From assembly GCF_011745365.1 (NCBI RefSeq), contig NW_024468909.1, positions 3,472,001 to 3,536,000 of the forward strand: 64,000 nt of DNA, in the 5' to 3' direction. The position numbers were made by a program, and so were the translations under genes. The notes under the pieces were generated by a model. The model did not search any database. It was not told the origin of the DNA and was given only the letters and a program-made list of their open reading frames with translations. The DNA comes from Cryphonectria parasitica EP155 (Eukaryota; Ascomycota; Sordariomycetes; Diaporthales; Cryphonectriaceae). Positions 47,902 to 60,496 of the stretch are shown in pieces (within the stretch, counting starts at the first letter, position 1; every line of letters begins with the position of its first letter).

Positions 47902-50056
47902 GTCTGAACGATTATGAGCACAATCTCATAACTCGGGACCTGGGTGGCACTGGGACATTCCTAATATCTCATTGAAAGGAAAAAACAGCAACCTGAGAGG
48001 TGGTTGTTCTTTCTTTTGGCCTTGAGTTTTGGATTTGAGCAGCTGGACGACGGTGCATCTAAACCCTTTTCTTGTGGTGTGGGACGGACACTGGAACCAT
48101 CTGGGATGTAAATTTAATCTTCTTTTTGAAAATGTTGCTTGAGCCCACCTTGAGGTTCCCCGTGGGATCCGGAGCTCTTGTTGAGAAATTCACAAATTTT
48201 TTTTTTTTTTTTCCATGATTAAAAAACCGAGCTACTGTTCTTCCACGTGTGCTTGGTGCCTTCCTTTCTTTCGATTCCTTGCGGGAAGGAGACGTCGTGA
48301 ACCAAAAGATCCGGCAGGAATGGGAATTTAGCCCATGGAGAAAAAACGTGGTGTCTCAATTTGTCCCGCCTCCATGGCGTGCTGTGTGTACACTACTTTA
48401 CTATACAGGGCACAGAAGTAGGAAAGTTGGCCAACAGAACCTTTTTTTGTGTTTTCTGTTTCCCACACACACCCCCCCCCCTCCACTGGATCCCTCCGAA
48501 AAACGAGGCGAAGTACATGACATTCCACCCCCCCCCCCCCAGGGGGCCAGGACCTGCCCCTGCAGACGAGATTAACAGGCGCTGGGATATAGGGCCGTCG
48601 CAGGCCGTCATTGGTCAAGCTGGGGACGCCACAGACGGGTGATCTGCAACGACCTACTCAAAGCGAATTGGTTGGGTGTTTCAGGATCCTCGAAACAATA
48701 TACCTTTAGTTGAAAAGGAAAAATGATTACGTTGTGGTCCTGTTGGCCATGAGGAGTCAAGTTAATGCATCGGTATTATCCGTTCCCTCTTTTTTTCTTT
48801 CTTTCTTTTTTGCGGGGCAGAAAGAGGACTTGATCTATTTTTTCTTTTCTTTCTTCTTCTTCTTTTGTCACATCTCTGCTCTCTAAACCAGGAATGTGAA
48901 TTCTTCTTCTCCTTGCAGTGCGACGTCATTGGTTGGGTTGGCTGGCTGATGGATGAGAAGGAGGCTTGAGGGAAGATGGGAGGAAAAGATGAACCATGGG
49001 CCCGGACCAATATAGCGACAAACTTCGAGCGGTCTGGGGAAGGGGAGGACGGGGCCCGCTTCCTTACCATACATGGGATTGCCTGTCTCCCAGCTGTGCT
49101 GTTGCCTCTGAATTCCTGTACCAGGCTGATTGCTGACCCTCCGTTCATTCTCGCAAAGCCTTCGGACTTTGAACTCACACAGACTAATTCTTGTCCTCTA
49201 ATTGTTGTGTTACTTCGCGCTTCTTACCTTGACCGCCTCCTCCCCTTCTTCACTCTTCAACCTTCAAGGTTCCTGGGTCCTCAATTGAGCCTCGTCAACC
49301 TGGGACTCTGGCATCGTACCACCCAGTGCCCACGTAGGCTAAGTAAGTACCTAGCAGTGGGGATAGTTGCGGGAGAGAAAATACCTTTCTATGAGACTAT
49401 GTTGTGCCGCAGACCAGGGTGAATCAAATCTCCTCTGTCTCCTGCGGTTGCTGCAACTAACGGGTTTGCGGACGTATATCTGCCGTTTGTGATCAAGGTT
49501 TGTTTTATGAAGGACGAACCTCCGAGTCAAGACATGGCCTCTTGTTTGTCTTGTGCTTCTTGATTTCTCCTCCCGGTCCATGCCCATGAGAAATTACTAC
49601 ATCACCTGCGACATCAAGCACACGCCACACCTCAGAAGCTGGTTCCTTGCTAGGTCGACGCTTGCGAGCGCGAGAGCATAGTTACTACTGCAAGCCCTCC
49701 ATTTGATGTCACACCCACTCTCTCTCTCTTTCTCTCTCCAGCTACTGCTGAGGTTCCGGATCCTTTGGTGGTCATAGAGCATCGCGACCCCTTTGTTGTG
49801 ACATGCTGTACAAATGCATGTTGTGGCCATTGATTGACCTACATAAACGTTGGTACCAGAAAAAAATATCCATGACAAAGGAAAGGTAGGCTATTGTTGA
49901 ACGCCTTCCCTGCTGGCTAGCTGGCAACGTACTTCACATATCCCAGTCTGCCACTTTGTGGTCTTTCATTTAAGCAACAGATTTGTATGTTCCTTTCAGC
50001 GTCCCGTTCTTTGGGAATGAAGTCCTTGGTCCCGGAGATAGGATGTTGCTTTTATC

Positions 50057-50081
50057 TATATATATATATATATATATATAT
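50057..50081. repeat. (TA)n microsatellite
   Basis: About twelve TA dinucleotides, intergenic. Confidence 0.9.
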
Positions 50082-50253
50082 CTAGGGAAAGATGGCTTCG
50101 AGGCCGGTCCTGTGGCTGGCGAGGGTGCTCATCAGACCTTTGTTCTTGAGCAATCGAATCCGGCGAGATGCGGGATTGATGTGGCACAGTTGCTACCGTT
50201 TAGTCACAGTACATATGAACATCCCGCCGTCACCACAACGTGGACAACAGAGG

Positions 50254-50263
50254 GGTGTGTGCG

Positions 50264-50313
<50 letters not shown>

Positions 50314-50325
50314 TGTGTATGTGTG
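50254..50325. repeat. Imperfect (GT)n microsatellite
   Basis: About 36 GT-type dinucleotides with a few GC and AT interruptions, intergenic. Confidence 0.95.
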
Positions 50326-51309
50326 GCTCTCGCCAGACAGGCTCCATGTGCTTGTGATCTGACAGGGCGAAGCCTTTTCTCCTCATTGCCTAATGAGATC
50401 AAGACCCCTCGTAAAAAGAGGCCAGTTTCTTATTTCCGTGGTCCCTTGGTGCCTGCCTTGCAATCCGCAAACATCAATCATTGTTTTCTGATACTTGGGT
50501 ATAGTCACCAGCTTCTGTCAGTGCAATAAAATAATCTAAATGGGAAAGGGGTCCTTCACATGGTAACAGAATCCAGTTCAAACAAACGTTGGCCTTACCA
50601 TATTATACATCATCGTTTAACCTTGCTGAGCGTCCTTCATAAGTAGTGAGCATTTCTTCAAGGCCCCTTTCTTCTTCGACGGTGCCAACGCTAAACTTGA
50701 CGCCAGTTCTGCCTATCCACAGATCTAACACCATCAGGACGATGGCAGTCCGTTGATTCGTCCAGGCGTGGTTGGCCTTTACCGAATAACTTCTACCCCT
50801 TTCAGCTCAGGAGAGCTACCAACTGGTGCCAGTGTTGATCAGCCTCTCTCGCGGGTTGCGAGAGCATCTCGTCTTCAGGAAACCTGCCAGCTGGAAGTGA
50901 TAAAGCAAGTCATGCGTCTCAGCGAGGGGCACGGGAATCAACCGAGATATCACAAAGAGGTGTTAAAGGACTGGATATGAATCTGGTGCTTTTGTCTCGG
51001 TCCGCCGCTCCTTGTGAAGATGATGCTGTACCACGTCCATTCCGTCGACTCGGCCGATGGGATAAACTAAAGCAGTCAAGAGGGGGATGAGCACTTCAAG
51101 CGGGATCTGGTCCAGGCTTCTGATTATCTTCTCATAACGAACACTGGAGGGCGTTGACCAAAGCTTACCAACTGGAGGCTCGACGTGGCTTGAGGTCGTC
51201 ATAAATAGTATATATCTACAATACGCTTTCCGCTGACCAAGAACTTAGTCTTGCCGTCGAACATCATAGCTAATTCTCCATCCATCTTCAGAGGAGAGAA
51301 AGAGAAGCC

Positions 51310-52594
51310 ATGGATCGTATGGACGCGCTCAACACATACCTGGCATCCACCGGCCAGCCAACCTTTGACTTCTTCGGCCCCAACGCCAACTGCACCATCG
51401 ACCTGTGCTCGCCCAGATGGAGCGTCTACGGCTACAAGCCATCCCTCAGCGCCAACTTGGCCCTGCTGGCCATCTTCTTTGCCGCTCTGGTCGCTCATAT
51501 CCTACTCGGCTTGAGGTCGAGGACGTGGTCCTTCATGGCGTGCATGATCTCTGGCTGCTTGGACGAGATGCTTGGATACGCCGCACGGGTGTGGATGTTC
51601 TCTGATCTGTGGAACTTTGATGCTTTCATGATCCAAGTTGGTGAGCTGCATCTTTGGGGGAGTGTGCTCGCTTCCAGTACCTTTTCATGACGTGTCTTGC
51701 TAAAGGATAGGTTCAAGTTTGCATTACAACAGCACCAGTCTTCTACTGCGCCGGCATTTACATGGTCCTAGCAAATACGTATGTCTCTATATACTAGCCC
51801 TCTCCCCTCCACCATTCCAGCCAACTGACCCTTCTTAATACTCTCAACCATGTTTTGCAATAGCATGTCCACCTTCGCCCCAACCCTCTCCCGCTTCCGC
51901 CCCTCTTTCCTATACTGGTTCTTCATCCCCTGCGACCTAGTCTCCCTCGTCCTTCAAGGTGTGGGCGGCGCCCTGTCCGCCACGACCGCCGGCCTAAGCC
52001 AGACGGGCATCAACATCGCCCTCGCCGGGCTTGCGTTCCAGGTGGCCACCCTGGTGCTCTTCTGCGCCGTATACGTCGACTTTGTCTGGCGGTACCACAG
52101 GTCCGGGCATGCGGATCGCTACCCACACCACGGCGACCTCTGTCCGGAAGTAGAAGTTGACAAGGAAGAGGCCAAGACGACGAGGACGAGGTTGGGCTTC
52201 GGGCAGCGGTTGAGGGTGTTTTACGTGTTCGAGGCACTGGCGTTTCTTATGATCCTTGCTCGGTGTGCGTTTAGGGTTGGGGAGCTGAGTGATGGGTACG
52301 GTGGTCCCTTGGTCAAAAGGGAGGACCTGTTCATTGGGTTTGAGGGGGTGTAAGTCTTTATTGCTCTCGGCTGAGGGCGCCTCCCCCCCCCCCCTCCCCT
52401 TCCCCCTAACTTATCATCTTGCACTGCCCTTTGCCCAGTGTTTGTACATCAGCTGACAATATGTTCATCCCAGTCTCATCGTCGTCGCTGCATTCGCGCT
52501 CTGCGTAGGGCATCCTGGGCTGATTTTGAGCCAGTCCCGGCGGAAGAAGAGCCCGACGGAACCCATCAGTCTGGAGACCGGACCTGATAAGTAG
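51310..52594 (+). CDS. RTA1-family seven-helix membrane protein
   Basis: Four exons, join(51310..51640, 51718..51778, 51864..52349, 52474..52594), 332 aa. RTA1-like proteins are fungus-specific seven-helix membrane proteins linked to resistance to toxic lipids and sterol-active compounds (lipid-translocating exporter family). Family marks: an N-terminal extracellular segment with CTIDLCSPRWSVYGYKPSL, helix 1 (ANLALLAIFFAALVAHILL), GCLDEMLGYAARV, the FMIQ...TAPVFYCAGIYMVL block, FIPCDLVSLVLQGVGGALS, RVFYVFEALAFLMILARCAFRVGEL, and the last helix VVAAFALCVGHPG with a basic cytosolic tail. For intron 1, I chose donor GTGAGC and acceptor TTCAAG, because this spaces the FMIQ and AP residues as in the family. 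Exon 2 is only 61 nt. Function in this organism is unknown. Confidence 0.87.
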
Positions 52595-53308
52595 TCAGGA
52601 TTGCTCCCACAAGGAGTTCAAAAATCAGGGAACAGGTTTCGCGATGATCGAGATATGGAAGCGTAGACGCATGGTGTCTCAGTCGAGTTGTGCTGAGAGA
52701 TGGCACCACACGAGTAAGAAATACACCCAAGAACTTAATTTGCATACTTAGACAAGCAGGGTCACATAATCTTCAGTTCGAGTGCAGTCGCTTTGCGCTC
52801 CTAACAACTGTTGCATGGGCAAAGTTTGAAGGAACCTAGAAGCTCGATTTGATTAGAAGAAGACGGGGAAAGAGAAACGAGGCCGAAATCATTGAAGGGA
52901 TGGGGAATCGCTCGCGCCAGGACAGTCAAACACATCACAGTCAACAATGCACCATCGCGGCAGCATCATAGACGTTTTACTATTTTTTCTTTCTCTCTCT
53001 CCCTAGTCCTGGGGATCTCAGTGGGAACTGGGTCGAGGAGCTCTGTCATTGATAACAGTAGTAATACAAATGATCTGAACGCCTCTATTCTAGGGCATCT
53101 TTGGCAATTTCTTTGTCTACCGACCAATTCTCAGGCCGCAAAGATGCTCCAAATATATAAGAGACATAACAGAAAACATGTAAAACACCGACGGCGACGC
53201 TCGTCACTTTTTTGAGAGGCCCAAATCCCACGCAGATTCTTTTTGAGAGACTGCAACTCCTGAAACGACGCCCCTCAATACAAGTACGCCGCAGGAGCCC
53301 TGAGACAT
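52595..53308. other. Convergent intergenic region, 0.7 kb
   Basis: Lies between the 3' ends of the RTA1-family gene (+) and the WHIM-like gene (-). No gene seen. Confidence 0.6.
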
Positions 53309-55588
53309 CTATTCTAGATCAGCCGACGCAACTACTCGGGGAAGAGGCTGAGCCTTCTCGGGACTGCCCCGAAAGGCGAGGGTTGGCGAAACGCCCATGC
53401 CACCCAGTGGAGTGGATGGTGCCTGACCTGGCGTGGCCGTCTTGTCGAGCGCTTTCAGGGTAGTAGAAGGTGGCGCAGGCTTCGACTCAATGTTGACACT
53501 CTTATCCGCTGGGGACTGTGTGGCACCCGAATTGCCGTTCACAGTCGAGATGGAAGGTGTTGTTGTCGGCAAAGTGGCGACCCCAGATGAGGTGGAGGGA
53601 ATGGTGGAAGGCGGATTAGGAGGCATTGCGGACGAGGTCGAAAGGGCGACAACAGACGGGTGGCTTGTAGGAGTCAAAGTAGAGTTGGCTTGAGAAGCGC
53701 CATCATCTTTCAGAGTTGTCTCCGGCGTTGCTTTGAGTGGCATAACATTGACAACGTCTTCGGTTCGCCGTGGTTCGTAGGTGGGATAATCACTTGGGCT
53801 GTCCTCGGACTGCTCGCCAACTGCTGAAGGAGACGAGACCATGTTTGATGGCGTAGAGGCAGACGGTGTGTCCTCGTCGTTGAGAAGACGCCTGACCCTG
53901 CCGTTTTTGTCGAACTTGACCTTGATCGGGAGCTTGACCACACGGCTATCATTCGATCCAGGGCTGTCGGCTGCAATCTCGTTGTCATCCTCATCCATCG
54001 CATCATTTTCAAATTCCTCTTCATCGTCCGTCTCGTCCTGGGGAATGTGATCTTCTTCCTCGTCATCGCCGAGATCAGGTTCCGACTCGTCCTCCTCCTC
54101 ATCAGAGACGTAGTCCCGCCGTCTCTTGCGGGGTTGTGCCCAGCTGTTGGTGCCTTGATGTGTGGCAGCAGATCGACGAGGCCGGCCAGTTGGTCCGACT
54201 TCCGGTGGCTCGCTCATTTCAGTGTCCGCAGCATCGCCTTGCACGCTAGGCGCACCGCTGACACCTCCATTGCTCAGGGCATCAGCGTTGGCATTAAGTC
54301 GTGCGGGCGGACGGGACTGCCGGCCACTGGCCGTCACAACAGGGCCTGTCTCGACAGGGCTGTGATTTCTAGTGTTTCTTGTCGACCTTCTGTTGGTCGA
54401 ATCGGTCTGGAAATCCTCCTCGTCCGAGAAGGTGTATTTGACCCGTTTGCCCCGCGTCCGTCCTTCGTATATAGAGAAACCGGGTTCAGGGCGACGGAAT
54501 CGTTCTTTCTGTTGTCGTCTGTACTCACGACGCCTCCGCTTCTCCTCTTTCTCCTCAAAATTTGGGATGTTCTTGTGTATATTGCTGCTGAGCTTGCGGG
54601 CATTGGGACCCCCATCAGCTGTCGCGAGCTTCTCGGCCAGCGCCTTGACCTCATCAATGCTACCCGCCACGCTGATCCATTGTCTGTTGTAGAGAGCGGC
54701 TGGGTTCGACTCGCGGTAGACTCTGAATGAGCAGCTGTCGTCGCCCTCGATAAGGTAGTACCGGCGCTTGTCGCTATCGACGCCCCACGGCTGGACCGAC
54801 AGTGGCTGATTGAGATCATCGTTCGTGCGCTTCCCTGTATAGCTCGAGTTGATCAGGGCTTTGATCGCGTCAGAGTGGCCGAGAGCCCAGACGGTAAGTG
54901 TTTTCAGCAGGTCGAGTCGTTTCTCGGGTGTGATTGTGTGAAACGTGCCGCCCTGCAGGGGATTCTCGGTCCAGTGCCGTGGCCACTGTGTCTTGAAGGT
55001 CGCGCCTGAAACGGCGTCTTCGCCCAGGGCTTTATTGTAGTGTCCAATCCTGTCTCCTGTAAGCTATGCGCGTCTGCAATGCGAGCGGACGGCCGCAACT
55101 GACTTGATGTCCTGCTTTCTGTTGAGGAGCAGCCCGAGCACCACACAGAGGAAATGCTCGACTCTCTCGGCAGGAGGCTCTTGTTTTATGTCTTCTTCGA
55201 GTTCGAGAGGTCCGAAATGCGCCAGCGATCTAGGCATTGCGCTGTCGAATCGCTTGCGAAACATGACAATAAACTGGCGGAAGGGTCAGTTCAAGGCTGC
55301 GAACGCGCGCGGCGCGCCTACCGCGACAAAACCGCGATTTGGACGCGATTTTCGACTCACAGCTATATCTTCATTGTCTGCAAAGACAAAATCGTGGGGA
55401 GGAGACTGCTCTCGCTTGCGTGGAGGAGGCGTTTTCCTGGACGCGGCAGCATCTTCGGGCTTGGTCTTGGTCAGGTACTTGAGGATGCCTTGCTTGTCAG
55501 GCTTGACCTCGACCTCATCATCGATGTCTGCAGGAGGGGGAGACAATGACGAGAGAGAAGATAAATCGGACGAGTCGTCATCAGCCAT
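53309..55588 (-). CDS. Chromatin-type protein with WHIM-like region and acidic/basic tail
   Basis: Three exons, complement(join(53309..55049, 55104..55273, 55361..55588)), 712 aa. It begins with a Ser/Asp-rich segment (MADDDSSDLSSLSSLSPPP). The splice joints rebuild ADNEDIAFIVMFRKRF and NRKQDIKIGHYNKAL. The region to about residue 290 has a helical ERVEHFLCVVLGLLLN block and motifs reminiscent of WHIM/DDT-type chromatin-remodeller subunits: KRLDLLKTLTVWAL, DDLNQPLSVQPWG, DKRRYYLIEG and FRVYRESNP. A basic coiled stretch (EKRRRREYRRQQKERF) and YEGRTRGKR follow. The second half is disordered, with long acidic runs, basic patches and a Ser/Thr/Pro end. The intron 2 donor is GTCAGT, less usual, but the frame fits only with the GACAG acceptor. 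I believe this is a fungus-conserved nuclear protein related to ISWI-type accessory subunits; the exact complex is not established here. Confidence 0.72.
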
Positions 55589-57275
55589 TGTTGAGCGTGC
55601 TGCGTGGCGTTGTTGGACAAACCCTGCGAAGTTGTTGTGTGGTCCAAGTTTCGAAGGTTGATTAGATGAAGGTGGGTGGGAATGACGGCACCATCCTCGC
55701 GTCTGATTTTGGGGCGGCACTGGACACTGGATCTAGGGACCACCGCACCGTCCGTCTACCTGGCAGATCACTGATATGATAGGCGGGCCGGAGAAACTCA
55801 TCCGAAAACCACGGTCAAGACTCTTCTCTCTGTATTGCTATTTCCATCAAGTGATCTGACCTGCCTCAGCACTGGTCGTTGTCTCTTTGCTGCGCTGTCT
55901 ACCTATCTCATTGCCCCCCCCCCCCATCTGCTGTCCTCTTGCTCTTTAATCCCCCGCCCTCTGTTCTCGTGTGCACAGCCGTAAGGATCTTCTCGACCGA
56001 TCTGATCCATGTCTCGTTCTCCATCCCACTCACGCACAACACCTTTTCGCAGCACGAAAGACCCTTTTCTTCCTCCTAGAACGAACAAGTTGCTGACTCG
56101 AGATGAATGGTAACGTGCAGAGCAGGTAAACCTTTGTTGTTCCAGCCTTGGGGTCCGTCAGGTGAAACTGAATCAGGTATGGCCTCTTCGCACATCTCGC
56201 CACCCCAGCGTAGAAACCATACCCCGAAACCAGCAGTGACCACCGTATCTCACCAATGATGCCCTTTTTTTGTGAGCTGCCTCATAGGCCACACAAGTTC
56301 CATTCAGCCTGCAACCCCGCGTTGCACTTGTCAACAGCTAGGATGACTACAGCTGCAGCCACAGCCTTGCGCTGAACACACACACCCGCCTAATCCGCCC
56401 CGAGCAGAGATCTTACACTTGTAAAACCTTCTCGATGATGAACTTGATGATTGAGGAGGCCACAAATATGCCTCAGATGCCACTTGGCGGAGTTGCAGCA
56501 AGGCCAAGGTCTAGGGCGGGCTGTCTGGCAAGCGTGCCTTTCACCCTGCGACGCCAGGTTTGGAACTTTCCGGCTCACCCGATCCACAACCACGCTCTCC
56601 ACCTTCAGACCAAAACATCACCACTGAGGTAATTTGACGCGAATTTCATAATTTCCGACGTGAAAAACTCTAGACTGGTGATGCATCGCACAGATGTTAA
56701 AAAATGGGCGCAGTAGCCCGCCACAAGCGACAAAATAAATGCAGAACCTGTTCACCCAGTTAGCAAAAATCAACCAGGATCGATTTGGCGGGGTTTTGAG
56801 TACCTGCTGAGGGTGCAATGCGCTGGGATTTCAACTGAGGGTGAATAAAGGAGATGCATGGGCGTTGATTGCGCTGGGCAGTGACGAGATGGATCTTGCC
56901 GCTAGCACCTGGGGCAAATGGTACGCGAGACCCGCTTTGCTTACATAATATTGAAATGGACCAATCGAAATCGACGCACAGAATCTGTTCAAGCCTACCC
57001 ATTGAACCTCAAAATTTCGCTCCTGCAAACCACCAACTTCAGTGTCAACCAGCACGACCATTCCCCCCATCTGTACGTCCACCCTACATTCGCCCCAATC
57101 AAAGCCTGCTGCTGCGCATTTGAGAAATTCTGAAACATATCTGTTTTTCCATTTCTCAAGCGAAAGCAAACGGTCGTTCCTTCTTGTGTCGACCTGCCAC
57201 GGCGCAACACGCCCAAGCCCAACTAACCTCTTGTTCACCCACACAGATTCCTGACGCCTCGAGCAAACCGTCAAG
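55589..57275. other. Divergent promoter region, 1.7 kb (WHIM-like gene / uL2)
   Basis: Contains a C12 run (55914-55925) and no convincing gene. A CTAAC-type branch site (AACTAACC near 57220) and a CACACAG acceptor ending at 57246 lie ~30 bp before the uL2 start codon, so a 5'-UTR intron is likely, as is common for fungal ribosomal-protein genes. I cannot fix its donor. Confidence 0.5.
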
Positions 57276-58256
57276 ATGGGTCGCGTCATCCGCAACCAGC
57301 GTAAAGGTCGCTCAAGCATATTCCACGCCATCACCCGTCTGAACAAGGCCCCCGCCAAGTTCAGATCTCTCGACTACGCCGAGCGACATGGCTACGTCCG
57401 CGGTGTCGTGAAGCAGATTGTTCACGATGCCGGTCGTGGTGCCCCCCTCGCCAAGGTTGTCTTCCGTGACCCTTACCGCTTCAAGCACCACACCGAGACT
57501 TTCATCGCCAACGAGGGCATGTACACCGGCCAGTTCATCTACGCTGGCAAGAACGCTGCCCTGACCGTCGGCAACGTCCTGCCCCTGGGCGTCATGCCCG
57601 AGGGTACTGTCGTCTCCAACGTCGAGGAGAAGGTCGGCGACCGTGGCACTCTGGGCCGTACCTCGGGCAACTACATCACCATCATCGGCCACAACCCCGA
57701 TGAGGGCAAGACCCGTATCAAGCTGCCCTCCGGTGCCAAGAAGGTTGTCCACAGCGGCTCCCGTGGCATGATTGGTATTGTCGCTGGCGGTGGCCGAACG
57801 GACAAGCCCATGCTGAGTACGTGGAAGATTCTTATGAGTGGAGATGGGGAGGGAGTATGCAGGAGGCTGGAAAATTTCAACGACGCCCAACTGCTGCTCT
57901 CTCTCTCAACACCACCCCCCTCCGCTGAATACGTACTTGGGGAGAATTTTGTGCTGACAAAGTGAAACAGAGGCCTCGCGTGCCAAGCACAAGTTCGCTG
58001 TCAAGCGCAACTGCTGGCCCAAGACTCGTGGTGTTGCCATGAACCCCGTCGATCATCCTCACGGTGGTGTAAGTGATCATAACGAACTCGCATTTTATGG
58101 GACAGTGCTGACACATCACTATCACTACAGGGTAACCACCAGCATATTGGTAAAGCCTCCACCATCAACCGTTACGCCGTGTCGGGTCAAAAGGCTGGTC
58201 TCATCGCTGCCAGACGGACTGGTCTGCTGCGTGGTACTCAGAAGACGAAGGACTAA
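57276..58256 (+). CDS. RPL2: 60S ribosomal protein uL2 (L2/L8)
   Basis: Three exons, join(57276..57816, 57971..58068, 58131..58256), 254 aa, the usual length for eukaryotic cytosolic uL2. It is part of the peptidyl-transferase centre environment of the large subunit. The sequence is unmistakable: [16 protein letters not shown] at the start, [55 protein letters not shown]-like [36 protein letters not shown], and the highly conserved end [20 protein letters not shown]. The intron at 58069 falls between the two Gly codons of HPHGG|GNHQH, phase 0. The His of the HPHGG-type loop that sits near the catalytic centre is present. Codon use is strongly biased to C-ending codons, as expected of a highly expressed gene. 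Confidence 0.97.
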
Positions 58257-58833
58257 GGGCTTCAACGGCTGCTGTTTTCTGGGGTTTGGGTTCATCGGAT
58301 TGCTTTGATCGTTGGTCTCGCGTTCTGGTACAAAGAAAGGGCGGCATGACGAAAATCGTCGCTCTATGGGTAGTACCTCTGGCATTCGTGGAATATAAAA
58401 AAGGGATTTTACGAAACTAAAAGACATGCCGTCCGGCAAGCATAGTCTCGTTTGTTTGAGATGATGAAATCAAGAAACGTGACAAGAGATGCAGTGCTGG
58501 GGGTATGGAGACGTCGGGAGGCGGAATGATGAGCAGACTCAGGCGATTTGTTTTGTACGCCCTGGATCCGACCTGATATGAGCTCAGAGTGGAATCATAT
58601 GACCAAAACCCCTCTTTGAGTGATTGATCACCTTATTTGCATCTGGCCCGTTCCTAGATTTTCGCCTGTGATGCAACCGCTATAAAAGAACAGACAAGCA
58701 TCCCGCCTTTCAGTTTTCTACTTGCTCTAATTTGGGCCCAGCTTTACTCCTCCGTCCAGACCAGGGAGGAACAAATTAAACCCCCCGATTTGACGACAAT
58801 TCGGCGACTTTGATTGATTTTTGAGTTGACAGC
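58257..58833. other. Intergenic, 0.6 kb, adenosine kinase promoter
   Basis: 3' flank of uL2 and promoter of the adenosine kinase gene. No coding frame. Confidence 0.6.
58681..58688 (+). promoter_or_regulatory. TATA box (TATAAAAG) of the adenosine kinase gene
   Basis: An exact TATAAAAG lies 153 bp before the first in-frame ATG (58834). Initiation a few tens of bases downstream would leave both candidate start codons in the mRNA. Confidence 0.55.
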
Positions 58834-60496
58834 ATGCTCTCGCGGGGACTGTGCCGATTCGCCTCTGTGGAAACCAGGGGTCTGATCTCACCCCACTATG
58901 TCTCCGGTCGTCCCTCCAAGCTCTTCTACTGCAACCCCGCCATCCTCATCCCTTCAGCAGTACAGAGATTCAGACCTTTCCACTCTACACCATTTCGACC
59001 AAGCCAATTGACCAAGATGGCCGCCTCCAGAGAATATCCCCTCCTGTGTTTGGAGAACCCTCTCCTCGGTGAGTCCCTTTCCGAAGCTTGCCTGGAGAAG
59101 CTCTACACTCCCATTCCCAGGTCCAAACTGCCCCTCCCCCTCCCTTGACCTCCCACCAAAATTCCATCCTACAACCGCACACCCTCGACTGACCGCTCGA
59201 TCTTGTCCCTGTTTTGCATGACCAGACATTCAGGCCGTCGGAAACGATGAGCTTCTCGCCAAGTACGGCCTCAAGCCCAACGACGCGATCCTCGCCGAGG
59301 AGAACCACAAGCCGTTGTACGAGGAGCTGCTCAACAACTACGAGGCCAAGTTGATTGCGGGTGGAGCGGCGCAAAACACCGCCCGCGGTGCGCAGTACCT
59401 TTTGCCAGACAACAGCGTCGTCTACCTGGGCGGCGTCGGCGACGACAAGTACGCCGCCATCCTGCACGATGCCGTCAAGAAGGCGGGCCTGCGCGTCGAG
59501 TACCGTGTCGAGCCCTCGCAGCCCACCGGCCGCTGCGGTGTTGTCATCACCGGCCACAACAGGAGCATGTGCACCGATCTTGGCGCCGCCAACCATTATG
59601 GCCTGGATCACCTGAAGAAGCCCGAGATCTGGAGCCTGGTCGAGAACGCTGAGGTGTACTACATTGGCGGATACCACTTCACGGGTATGCATATGCTGAG
59701 GCCTCCTCCACCCCCTTCTCCTCCCTGCAGGTGACAGGCAGCTAATGAAACAACCTGCTCTCTTACTGCTGCTCTAGTGTGCCCTCCCGCGATCATGGAG
59801 CTCGCCAAGGAGGCCGCCGCCAAGAACAAGACCTTCGTGCTCTCCCTCTCGGCACCCTTCATTGCCCAGTTCTTCAAGGAGCCCCTGGACGCCAGCGCCC
59901 CGTACTGGGACTACATCATCGGCAACGAGACCGAGGCCGAGACATGGGCCGAGGCGCAGGGCCACGCGACAAAGGACCTGAAGGAGATCGCCAAGCTCAT
60001 GGCCAACCTGCCCAAGGAGAACAAGCAGCGCAAGCGTGTCGCCATCATCACGCACGGCACCGAGCCCACCCTCGTCGCCGTCCAGGGCGAGGACGCCGTC
60101 AAGGAGTACCCGGTGCACCCGATCGACAAGGCCTTGATCAACGATACGAATGGTGCCGGTGACGCCTTTGCTGGTGGTCTCTGCGCTGGTATCGTGCAGG
60201 GCAAGAGCCTCGAGGAGTCTATCCACATGGGCCAGTGGCTCGCTAAGCTCAGCATCCAAGAGCTGGGTCCTTCGTAAGTGCATTCTTTCTCATTTCTTAT
60301 TACTCAGAACAAAATTAGCTATGCTGTAGGAAGAGCGCAGACCGCACAACTGCGAAATAACTTTCAGTGATCCCGCTCGTTCCGTCATCCCCCCCCCCCC
60401 CTTTTCTTCACACAATCTTGCCAGATACACGACTAACATTATTTCCACCATAGATTCCCCTTCCCCAAGAAGGCCTACGAAGCAGGCTCGCACTAA
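58834..60496 (+). CDS. ADO1: Adenosine kinase, possibly with mitochondrial presequence form
   Basis: Four exons, join(58834..59068, 59226..59684, 59778..60273, 60454..60496): 410 aa from the first ATG, 349 aa from the ATG at 59017, where homology begins (ASREYPLLCLENPLLDIQ). It phosphorylates adenosine to AMP with ATP, salvaging purines and clearing adenosine made by the S-adenosylmethionine cycle. PfkB-family marks: IAGGAAQNTARGAQYLL near the N-terminus, GGVGDDKYA, and the DTNGAGDAFAGGL signature with the catalytic Asp. The 61-residue extension from 58834 is rich in Arg, Ser and Pro with a single acidic residue (RFRPFHSTPFRPS), resembling a mitochondrial presequence. Both ATGs have an A at -3, and the second also has +4 G, so two forms by leaky scanning are plausible. 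Introns are 157, 93 and 180 nt; the last holds a C13 run. Confidence 0.93.

Larger units (their letters stand above)
47902..51309. other. Intergenic, 3.4 kb
   Basis: 3' flank of the wall-protein gene and promoter of the RTA1-family gene. It holds a T15 run near 48198, C runs (48472-48481, 48528-48540), purine/pyrimidine tracts near 48790-48865, and (TA)n and (GT)n microsatellites. Open frames look random and no gene is supported. Confidence 0.5.

Noticed and set aside
54695..54720. GGTTCGACTCG, similar to a tRNA B-box
   Set aside because: Lies inside the coding exon of the WHIM-like gene, and no cloverleaf can be drawn.
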